In this document: positions 7,263 to 12,032 of the stretch, piece by piece
Layout: each line of letters opens with the position of its first letter
Position numbering within the stretch: position 1 is the stretch's first letter
Assembly (NCBI GenBank): GCA_012271125.1
Contig: JAAXHB010000243.1
Coordinates: 1-12,032, forward strand
From: Actinomycetota bacterium
GTDB taxonomy: Bacteria > Actinomycetota > Acidimicrobiia > Acidimicrobiales > Aldehydirespiratoraceae
DNA: 12,032 nt
Direction of reading: 5' to 3'
The notes under the pieces: model-generated
What the model was told of the DNA's origin: nothing
The model's database searches: none
The model's input: the letters and a program-made list of their open reading frames with translations, nothing else
Program-made: the position numbers and the translations under genes

Positions 7263-8041
7263 GCACCGATTGCGTGAAAGCCGCCGTCTACGTGGATTAT
7301 TGAGCCGGTAGTTGCGGGCATCAGGTCGCTGAAGAGCGCAACTGTGGTGCTAGCAACGGCGCTGGGGTCGGTGACGTCCCAGCCGAGCGGTGCCCGTCCG
7401 CTCCAAGCGTCTTCGAAGGCGTCGAATCCGGGGATTGATTTGGCTGCCATTGTGCGCACCGGTCCGGCTGAGACGAGGTTGACTCGGATTTGTTGCGGGC
7501 CGAGGTAGCGGGCTAGGTAGCGGCAAGTTCCTTCGAGAGCGGCTTTGGCGACGCCCATCCAGTCATAAGCGGGCCAGGCTCGGGAGGCGTCAAAGTCAAG
7601 GCCGACGATTGAGCCGCCGTTGGTCATCAACGGAGCGACGGCGTCGGCGAGCATTTTCAACGAATAGGTGGAGATTTCCATTGCCACGCTGACGTCTTCC
7701 CAGGTGGCGTCCATGAATGTGCCGCCGAGACATATTTCCGGGGCGAATCCAATTGCGTGCAATGCAGCGTCGACACGACCCCAGCGGTTTTCGAGTTCGG
7801 ATCGCAATGCGTCGGCGTGTTCAGGCACGGTGACGTCGAATTCACCAACGCCTACATCATTACCTTTGGCATCTTCGCCGAGTTTGCGTGCGGTGCGTTC
7901 GGTGAGGCGCATCGCCCGTCCCGCTCCCGTCAAATAAACAGAACCCCCCTCAGATATACACCTCTCGGCTATGCCATAGGCGAGCGAGTCGGACGTGAGC
8001 ACGCCCGTAATCAGAATGTTCTTGCCATCCAACAACCCCAC
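7259..8041 (-). CDS. fabI: Enoyl-[acyl-carrier-protein] reductase (NADH), FabI/InhA-like
   Basis: This 260-residue short-chain dehydrogenase of the FabI branch reduces the enoyl-ACP double bond in the last step of each fatty-acid elongation cycle. The nucleotide-binding motif is GVLTSDSLAYGIA (13-25). HAIGF is at 95-99, and the catalytic pair is Y159 and K166 in PAYDWMGVAK. IVGLDFDASRAWPAYDWM closely resembles the matching part of mycobacterial InhA. The loop after GPVRTMA is about ten residues shorter than in InhA, nearer to ordinary FabI. The start is ambiguous: GTG (8039-8041) gives MGLLDGK and matches InhA best. A TTG two codons later (8033-8035) has GAGGGG (8042-8047) at ideal Shine-Dalgarno spacing. 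The gene stands alone on the minus strand, converging with the metal operon and diverging from mshC. Confidence 0.95.
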   Translation of the reverse strand: MGLLDGKNILITGVLTSDSLAYGIAERCISEGGSVYLTGAGRAMRLTERTARKLGEDAKGNDVGVGEFDVTVPEHADALRSELENRWGRVDAALHAIGFAPEICLGGTFMDATWEDVSVAMEISTYSLKMLADAVAPLMTNGGSIVGLDFDASRAWPAYDWMGVAKAALEGTCRYLARYLGPQQIRVNLVSAGPVRTMAAKSIPGFDAFEDAWSGRAPLGWDVTDPSAVASTTVALFSDLMPATTGSIIHVDGGFHAIGA

Positions 8042-8080
8042 CCCCTCACGCTACCCATCCAATTAGGCAGAAATAGCAAG

Positions 8081-8146
8081 GGGCGGATCGCAGGGACGAA
8101 AAATTTCTTGCAAGTGACGCCGAAATTTTTGCCCCTGCTCCCGCCC
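8081..8146. repeat. Long imperfect inverted repeat / hairpin upstream of fabI
   Basis: Three stacked stems can be drawn: GGGCGG (8081-8086) with CCGCCC (8141-8146), GCAGGG (8090-8095) with CCCTGC (8133-8138), and AAAAATTTC (8099-8107) with GAAATTTTT (8122-8130). They close a 14-base loop. The two internal loops are each three bases on the left and two (TC, GC) on the right. This gives 21 pairs in 66 bases, roughly 40-105 bases ahead of fabI. It could be a leader structure, an operator, or a relic of a small mobile element. Confidence 0.6.
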
Positions 8147-8207
8147 TAGGACTGTATGGGGTGGCGCCGGAGGGGGTGGGGTATGTGAATGACGTTTTTG
8201 GGTCTGG

Positions 8208-8304
8208 GGCGAGCTTGGAAAATCTTTTTTGGATCGATAGCGACGCGGCGGCGGAGCAGGTGGTGTGCGAGGAGCGTGTCCAAAAAAGATTTTCCAAGCT
8301 CGCC
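8208..8304. repeat. Palindromic element with perfect 26-bp inverted arms
   Basis: The left arm (8208-8233, beginning GGCGAGCTTGG) and right arm (8279-8304, ending CCAAGCTCGCC) are exact reverse complements over 26 positions, separated by 45 bases. G-T wobble pairs would extend the outer end by up to three positions and the inner end by one. Each arm carries an A6/T6 tract inside the stem. No target-site duplication is obvious in the flanks. The right arm ends 34 bases before the mshC start, close to where its -35 would lie. It may be a miniature inverted-repeat element or a regulatory palindrome. Confidence 0.85.
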
Positions 8305-8323
8305 TTGTCAGCCCTCGGCAAAC

Positions 8324-8332
8324 TAATACCGT
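8324..8332 (+). promoter_or_regulatory. Possible -10 region of mshC, leaderless start
   Basis: TAATAC (8324-8329), or TACCGT (8327-8332) with the TANNNT pattern, lies six to nine bases before the GTG at 8339. Nothing resembling a good Shine-Dalgarno precedes the start apart from G-rich sequence. TTGTCA (8305-8310) resembles a -35 but is too close (13 or 16 bases). The palindromic element ends 19 bases upstream. Confidence 0.27.
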
Positions 8333-8338
8333 GGCGGG

Positions 8339-9505
8339 GTGAGGTTGTATGACACGGCGCAAGGCGAAGTGGTGGATTTTGAAGTGGGCGAGGTCGTGCG
8401 CATGTACGTGTGCGGGATCACGCCCTATGACGCCACTCACCTAGGACATGCCGCAACATACCTCAGCTACGACATACTCCAACGCCGTCTGCGTGACATG
8501 GGCAAACAGACCCGTTGCGTGCGCAATATCACCGATGTCGACGATGACATCCTCGCTGCGGCGGAACGTCGTGGCGTGCATTATCTCGATCTGGCGTTTG
8601 CTGAGACGGCTCGTTTTGACGATGACATGGCTGCGCTCAACATGTTGTCGCCTATGTCTGAGCCGAGGGCAACGTCGGCGATTCCTGACATTCGAGGTTT
8701 CATTTCCAAGGCGTTGGACGGCGGGTATGCGTATCAGGCTGCCGGCAACGTCTACTTTGACACGACGGCAAGCGACGGCTTTGGCACATTGTCGGGTTAT
8801 GACCGTGAGCACATGATTGAGCTTGCTCGGCAATGGCGTGACGATCCCGATGACCCAGCCAAAAAAGACCCGCTTGATTTCGTTTTGTGGCAAGGTGCTA
8901 AGGAAGGCGAGCCGTTCTGGGAGTCTCGTTGGGGTAAGGGACGCCCGGGTTGGCATGTGGAGTGCTCGGCGTTGGCGTTGCGTGAGCTTGGACCGACGAT
9001 TGACATTCACGGCGGCGGGGTTGACCTGCTTTACCCTCATCATGAGTGCGAGCGTGCGCAGTCCATGGCCGTCACTCAAAAGCCGTTTGTGCGGCTGTGG
9101 ATGTATCAGGCGCTGGTGCATTTCGACGGGCACAAGATGTCGAAGTCTCGAGGCAATCTGGTGTTCGTTCATGAGCTGCGCGAGCGGCATGAGCCGATGG
9201 TGATCCGCCTGGCTTTGATGTCTCAGCATTATCGAACGCCTTGGACTTGGCATGAAGGTCTGTTGTCGGCTGCTCTGCAACGGCTGGAGTTGTGGCGTAA
9301 CGCAGCAGATGTTGTCGTTGATGATGTTGTTGTTAACAATGGCAGCAGCGAGCTGGTGACAGAACTGATGAAAGGGGTTCGCGCTCATCTTGACGACGAC
9401 CTGGACACGCCAGCGGCATTAAAAACAGTGGATGCTGCGGCAGAATCAGGTATCGATGTGACCGCAGCCGCCGACCTGCTTGGCGTGAAATTGGATGTCT
9501 TATGA
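8339..9505 (+). CDS. mshC: Cysteine:glucosaminyl-inositol ligase of mycothiol biosynthesis (MshC)
   Basis: This 388-residue, cytoplasmic class-I synthetase fold is expected to couple cysteine to GlcN-inositol using ATP, the penultimate step of mycothiol synthesis. CGITPYDATHLGHAATY (25-41) holds the HIGH-type motif in its MshC form, and GHKMSKSRGNL holds KMSKS (266-270). The probable zinc ligands C25, C209, H234 and E238 correspond to those of cysteinyl-tRNA synthetase. MshC is preferred over CysS because of the ITPYDATHLGHA wording and because the chain ends near residue 388 without the tRNA-binding C-terminal region. E238 is a CysS-like residue that, from memory, mycobacterial MshC does not keep. 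The GTG at 8339 is forced: an in-frame TAA lies at 8324 and no other start occurs before residue 22. The N-terminus is about 20 residues shorter than the mycobacterial enzyme. Its stop overlaps the next ATG (ATGA). Confidence 0.88.
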   Translation: MRLYDTAQGEVVDFEVGEVVRMYVCGITPYDATHLGHAATYLSYDILQRRLRDMGKQTRCVRNITDVDDDILAAAERRGVHYLDLAFAETARFDDDMAALNMLSPMSEPRATSAIPDIRGFISKALDGGYAYQAAGNVYFDTTASDGFGTLSGYDREHMIELARQWRDDPDDPAKKDPLDFVLWQGAKEGEPFWESRWGKGRPGWHVECSALALRELGPTIDIHGGGVDLLYPHHECERAQSMAVTQKPFVRLWMYQALVHFDGHKMSKSRGNLVFVHELRERHEPMVIRLALMSQHYRTPWTWHEGLLSAALQRLELWRNAADVVVDDVVVNNGSSELVTELMKGVRAHLDDDLDTPAALKTVDAAAESGIDVTAAADLLGVKLDVL

Positions 9506-10452
9506 CTGAGAACTCGCGACTTGCTTCGGGTTGGGTGTATGCCGTGGTCGCTTACGTCTTTTGGGGCACCGCGACTATTTTCTGGGACCTCTTCAACGAC
9601 TCCGACCCGGTCGCACTGCTATGCCTGAGAGTGCTGTCGACACTGGTTTTCCTGGCAGGGGTGCACACGCTGCGTCGTAGTTGGAGTTTCCTGCCGTCGT
9701 TAATGAAACACAGTGCCGAGCTAAGACGAACAGTGCTCAGGGCAGCACTCATCACTGTCAACTGGGGTGTTTTCTTGTATGCGGTCACCTCCGGTCATGT
9801 GGTTGACGCCAGCCTCGGCTATTTCATTTCGCCGCTGATGACGGTCACGCTCGGGCTGATCTTCCTGCAAGAACGCCTGCGCCGACCCCAGTGGGTTGCG
9901 ATTGTGGTGGCTGCCGGTGGGGTGACCTGGATTGCGGTGCGGGCAGGCGATCAGCTGTGGCTGTCGTTAGTCATTGGTGCCACGTTCGCCTACTACGGCC
10001 TAGTCAAAAAACGCTCCGAGGCGACGTCGGTGGATGGGCTCACAAGTGAGGTCATGATGATGACCCCGTTGGCGCTTGTGGGGTTAGCGGTTTGGTCGTT
10101 TGATCTTGACGAGTTCACCGGAGGTGCCCAGATCACTGGCTTGATCTTTGCTGGTGCGGTGACGGCGTTTCCGTTGTTGTTGTTTGCAGCGGCAACGAAA
10201 CGAGCCGACTTGTCGGTGGTTGGCTTTACCCAGTATTTGACGCCGACGATCATGTTCACCGCCGGCTTGGTCGTGTTTGGCGAATCCGTGAGCGCGCCGC
10301 TATTGCAGGGTTTCGTGTTGATTTGGATTTCGTTGGCGATTTTCACGATTGGAACCACTAGGGGTGCGATGACAAGCGGCAGTAGGGAGTGTGAGGACGC
10401 TTTCTCACCTTTTGCTCACCTTTCCACGCCAAACTCAAAGAGCGATGACTGA
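9502..10452 (+). CDS. rarD: RarD-like EamA-family transporter
   Basis: This 316-residue membrane protein has about ten hydrophobic helices in the two-repeat EamA layout. RarD-type wording includes WGTATIFWDL near the N-terminus, LITVNWGVFLYAVTSGHVVDASLGYFISPL in pieces around residues 88-115, FAYYGLVKKR, and TQYLTPTIMFTAGLVVFGE near 245-263. RarD proteins are annotated as chloramphenicol-sensitivity proteins, but the transported molecule is not established, so none is claimed. The ATG overlaps the mshC stop as ATGA. After the last helix there is a hydrophilic tail of about 27 residues, ending AHLSTPNSKSDD, whose DNA contains the direct repeat ahead of the response regulator gene. The final eight bases overlap that gene. 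The tail may be recently acquired coding use of a former intergenic promoter. Confidence 0.85.
   Translation: MTENSRLASGWVYAVVAYVFWGTATIFWDLFNDSDPVALLCLRVLSTLVFLAGVHTLRRSWSFLPSLMKHSAELRRTVLRAALITVNWGVFLYAVTSGHVVDASLGYFISPLMTVTLGLIFLQERLRRPQWVAIVVAAGGVTWIAVRAGDQLWLSLVIGATFAYYGLVKKRSEATSVDGLTSEVMMMTPLALVGLAVWSFDLDEFTGGAQITGLIFAGAVTAFPLLLFAAATKRADLSVVGFTQYLTPTIMFTAGLVVFGESVSAPLLQGFVLIWISLAIFTIGTTRGAMTSGSRECEDAFSPFAHLSTPNSKSDD
10404..10423 (+). promoter_or_regulatory. Direct repeat with 11-bp period, possible response-regulator box
   Basis: CTCACCTTT occurs at 10404-10412 and again at 10415-10423, giving heptamers CTCACCT separated by four bases. Direct heptamers on an 11-bp period are the usual target of OmpR/PhoB-type regulators; the Streptomyces PHO box (GTTCACC units) is similar. 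The pair lies inside the end of the rarD-like gene, 21 bases before the response regulator ATG. Position and family suggest autoregulation, which is inferred. Confidence 0.45.
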
Positions 10453-11164
10453 ATCTGCGAGGATTTTGCTAGCTGAAGACGACCGGCGGGTGCGTGAATC
10501 GGTCAGCCGTGCGTTGCGCCTGGAGGGTTATGAGGTCACCGCAGTTGCTGACGGTGCCGCAGCGTTGGCAGAGCATCAACGATCACGACCGGATTTGCTT
10601 TTGTTGGATGTTTCCATGCCAAATGCTGACGGGCTCAGCGTGTGCCGCATGTTGCGCGAGCGTGGAGCGGACACGCCGATCTTGATGCTCACCGCACGAC
10701 ACGAGGTTGATGACAGGGTCGCCGGTCTGGATTCAGGTGCCGACGATTATCTTGTCAAACCCTTTGCTCTAGAGGAGTTGTTGGCACGAGTTCGGGCACG
10801 GCTGCGCCTGGCAGTTGACGGTGAAAGCGGCAATGGTTCTGTTGGTGTTTCGAGCGGTGTGTCGTTTCTTGCATTGGGTGATCTAAATATTGATTTGGAA
10901 GGCCATCAGGTGACCCGTGGCGGGCAAGTCATCGACATGTCCAAAACGGAATTTGAGCTATTGAAGCTGCTGGTGGAAAACGCCGGCAAGGTGCTTAGCC
11001 GTTTTGACATTTACGACGTCGTGTGGGATGGCGAACTAGACGTGGAGTCCAAGACGTTAGATGTGTATGTGGGCTATCTACGCAAGAAGACCGAACGTCG
11101 CGGAGCGTCACGGGTCATCCACACAGTGCGAGGCAGCGGTTACGTAGCACGAATTGACGATTAA
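10445..11164 (+). CDS. OmpR-family response regulator, MprA-like
   Basis: This 239-residue two-domain regulator has a receiver domain (about 5-120) with acidic residues D12 and D13, the phospho-acceptor D55 in LLLDVSMP, T83 and K105 in DDYLVKPF. A winged-helix DNA-binding domain follows (about 142-236), with SKTEFELLKLL and LDVYVGYLRKKTE before the closing HTVRGSGYV. The wording is close to mycobacterial MprA (VAGLDSGADDYL, KPFALEELLAR), a regulator tied to envelope stress. The ATG at 10445 is chosen because it places RILLAEDD at its usual distance from the start; a GTG at 10391 would add 18 residues encoded by rarD-overlapping DNA and the repeat box. The gene overlaps rarD by eight bases. 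A sensor kinase gene follows after a 31-codon small ORF. Confidence 0.93.
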   Translation: MTESARILLAEDDRRVRESVSRALRLEGYEVTAVADGAAALAEHQRSRPDLLLLDVSMPNADGLSVCRMLRERGADTPILMLTARHEVDDRVAGLDSGADDYLVKPFALEELLARVRARLRLAVDGESGNGSVGVSSGVSFLALGDLNIDLEGHQVTRGGQVIDMSKTEFELLKLLVENAGKVLSRFDIYDVVWDGELDVESKTLDVYVGYLRKKTERRGASRVIHTVRGSGYVARIDD

Positions 11165-11259
11165 TGATTTGTTGTGATGATCTGTTGCTCGTCGCAGCTG
11201 ATGTTGTCGTTGTTCCAGTCGTTGTTGCTCAAGTTGTCGTCGTTGTCAAAGGCAAGTAG
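11164..11259 (+). CDS. Putative 31-residue Val-rich small membrane protein between regulator and kinase
   Basis: An ATG whose A is the last base of the regulator's TAA (TAATG) opens a 31-codon frame that ends in TAG at 11257-11259, directly abutting the kinase ATG at 11260. The product would begin MICCDDLLLVAAD, continue as a run of Val-rich hydrophobic residues long enough to span a membrane once, and end in KGK. Junctions at both ends suggest translational coupling. The DNA around 11184-11209 repeats the kinase's own codons at 11283-11305 with one substitution and a three-base insertion, so it may be a duplicated piece of the kinase start rather than an independent gene. No known family is recognised. 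AAAGG near its end (11248-11252) could serve as the kinase ribosome binding site. Confidence 0.4.
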   Translation: MICCDDLLLVAADVVVVPVVVAQVVVVVKGK

Positions 11260-12032
11260 ATGAGTTTGCGTCTGAGGGTTGCGTTGCTCGTGGCAGCTGT
11301 TGTCGCAGCTACCGTCGCCGTTGTCGGCATCTGGGCTGTGCGCGCTGCTGAAAGCGAACTAACCGACGAAGTCGACCAGGATCTTCAAAAACGTGCCCAG
11401 CAGATCATGCTGTCTGAGGAGCGTGGCGAGGGGCGTTTCGCGGGTGTGCGGGGGCGGGGGTTTTCGGCTGATCGGGTGGTGCGCAGTGCGATTTCTGAGC
11501 TGTTGCATCATGATCCGTTTGGGGTTTTCGTTTCGCCGGATGCGCACCTGCAGTTTGTGGTGCGGTTCAATGTCGTGTCTGATGGCGACGAAACCCTTGG
11601 CGTGAGGGTCACCGGTTTCGGCGAGCGGGACGCTGATGATCATGCTCACACGAACACAGCTCATGTGACTTACACGCTTGATGACAGCGTTTCGGTGGAG
11701 GCTAAGGAGGCGACGCTTGAGAAGGCTGCGCTGAAGGGGCCGGTCATTGAGACGATCAAGGCTTATGGGGCTTTTGGTGGGTCGAAGACGTTGCGGATGG
11801 TGACTTTGGAGGTCAGCGACGGGTTTTATGTGCAGCTTGGGCGTCCTATTGATGAGGTGGAGCAGGCTGTTGATGACCTTGCAGACAAGGTTTTACTGGT
11901 TGGGTTTTCGGCGGTGTTGTTGACCGCTGTGGCGGGGTGGTTTCTGGCGGGGCGGGCGGTGCGGCCAATTGTGCGTCTTGCCAAGACTGCTGAGGAGGTG
12001 TCGGCAACCGGCGATCTGGAGCGCACCGTTGA
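11260..12032 (+). CDS. Sensor histidine kinase, MprB-like (partial, catalytic part beyond window)
   Basis: The open frame runs 257 codons to the right edge. It shows a first membrane helix (about 7-27, LLVAAVVAATVAVVGIWAV), an extracellular region of about 180 residues, a second helix (about 211-231, LLVGFSAVLLTAVAGWFLAG), and the start of a HAMP domain (GRAVRPIVRLAKTAEEV). DQDLQKRAQQI after helix one and RAVRPIVRL after helix two resemble MprB and related actinobacterial kinases. The His-box and ATPase domain are outside the window, so kinase function rests on architecture and on the response regulator gene just upstream. The ATG at 11260 is fixed by an in-frame TAG immediately before it and by AAAGG (11248-11252) at good spacing. 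The extracellular domain contains a DDHAH cluster (near 127-131) but no recognisable sensor fold. Confidence 0.87.
   Translation, partial: MSLRLRVALLVAAVVAATVAVVGIWAVRAAESELTDEVDQDLQKRAQQIMLSEERGEGRFAGVRGRGFSADRVVRSAISELLHHDPFGVFVSPDAHLQFVVRFNVVSDGDETLGVRVTGFGERDADDHAHTNTAHVTYTLDDSVSVEAKEATLEKAALKGPVIETIKAYGAFGGSKTLRMVTLEVSDGFYVQLGRPIDEVEQAVDDLADKVLLVGFSAVLLTAVAGWFLAGRAVRPIVRLAKTAEEVSATGDLERTV

Larger units (their letters stand above)
8042..8338. other. Divergent intergenic region between fabI and mshC, rich in inverted repeats
   Basis: No convincing protein or RNA gene was found in these 297 bases. They hold a long imperfect hairpin (8081-8146), a palindromic element with perfect 26-bp arms (8208-8304), and probable promoters for both flanking genes. 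TAGCGT (minus strand, 8055-8050) lies eight bases before the fabI GTG, and a TAATACCGT segment (8324-8332) lies just before the mshC GTG. A 63-codon plus-strand frame (8161-8352) crosses the palindrome and is judged spurious. Confidence 0.75.

Noticed and set aside
8208..8304. Palindrome as an intrinsic terminator
   Set aside because: The T tract lies inside the stem rather than after it, the loop is 45 bases, and the flanking genes diverge from this region.
8161..8352. 63-codon plus-strand frame from GTG 8161 crossing the palindrome and overlapping the mshC start
   Set aside because: Most of its length is the two palindromic arms, it lacks a ribosome binding site, and it overlaps mshC out of frame. 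The frame stays open on the other strand too, as expected for a palindrome without stops.
8441..9388. 315-codon minus-strand open frame opposite mshC
   Set aside because: The plus strand has clear synthetase motifs throughout; the antisense translation has no recognisable family pattern and is a codon-bias shadow.
8339..9505. Cysteinyl-tRNA synthetase (cysS)
   Set aside because: The CGITPYDATHLGHA wording and the missing C-terminal tRNA-binding region point to MshC, although one zinc ligand is CysS-like.
10391..10444. GTG start adding 18 residues to the response regulator
   Set aside because: Receiver domains of this family start just before the ILLAEDD strand; the added part is rarD tail and direct-repeat DNA.

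Overview
The window looks like chromosomal DNA from an actinobacterium of moderate GC. This is inferred from an MshC-type mycothiol ligase, an InhA-like enoyl-ACP reductase, a paired long/short CNNM (CorC/HlyC-like) gene couple, an MprA/MprB-like two-component pair, frequent GTG/TTG starts, and several start codons that sit directly behind a -10-like hexamer. A lineage outside the mycobacteria, possibly Acidimicrobiia, is a guess. No rRNA, tRNA, CRISPR array, transposase or phage gene was seen.

Layout. (1) Positions 1-2738, minus strand: two overlapping genes for a heterodimeric ABC exporter; the second gene runs off the left edge. (2) 2739-2809: a 71-bp divergent promoter gap. (3) 2810-7262, plus strand: a metal-handling operon made of a ZnuA-like lipoprotein, a ZnuB-like permease and two CNNM membrane proteins, with short gaps or overlaps. 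No ATPase (ZnuC) gene is present. (4) 7259-8041, minus strand: fabI, whose stop overlaps the stop of the last CNNM gene on the opposite strand. (5) 8042-8338: a 297-bp divergent intergenic region with no convincing gene but two long inverted repeats, one with perfect 26-bp arms. (6) 8339-12032, plus strand: a tightly packed run of mshC, rarD-like, a response regulator, a 31-codon small ORF and a sensor kinase truncated by the right edge.

How the genes may work together. The znuA/znuB/CNNM block suggests divalent-metal uptake and efflux at the membrane. MshC supplies mycothiol, and the RarD-like permease and MprA/MprB-like system that follow suggest a redox/envelope-stress unit. The best candidates for undescribed biology are the palindromic element at 8208-8304, the long imperfect hairpin at 8081-8146, the small ORF squeezed between regulator and kinase (11164-11259), which looks like a partial duplicate of the kinase start, and an 11-bp-period direct repeat just ahead of the regulator. 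All functions are read from sequence motifs and memory of the families; no search was run.
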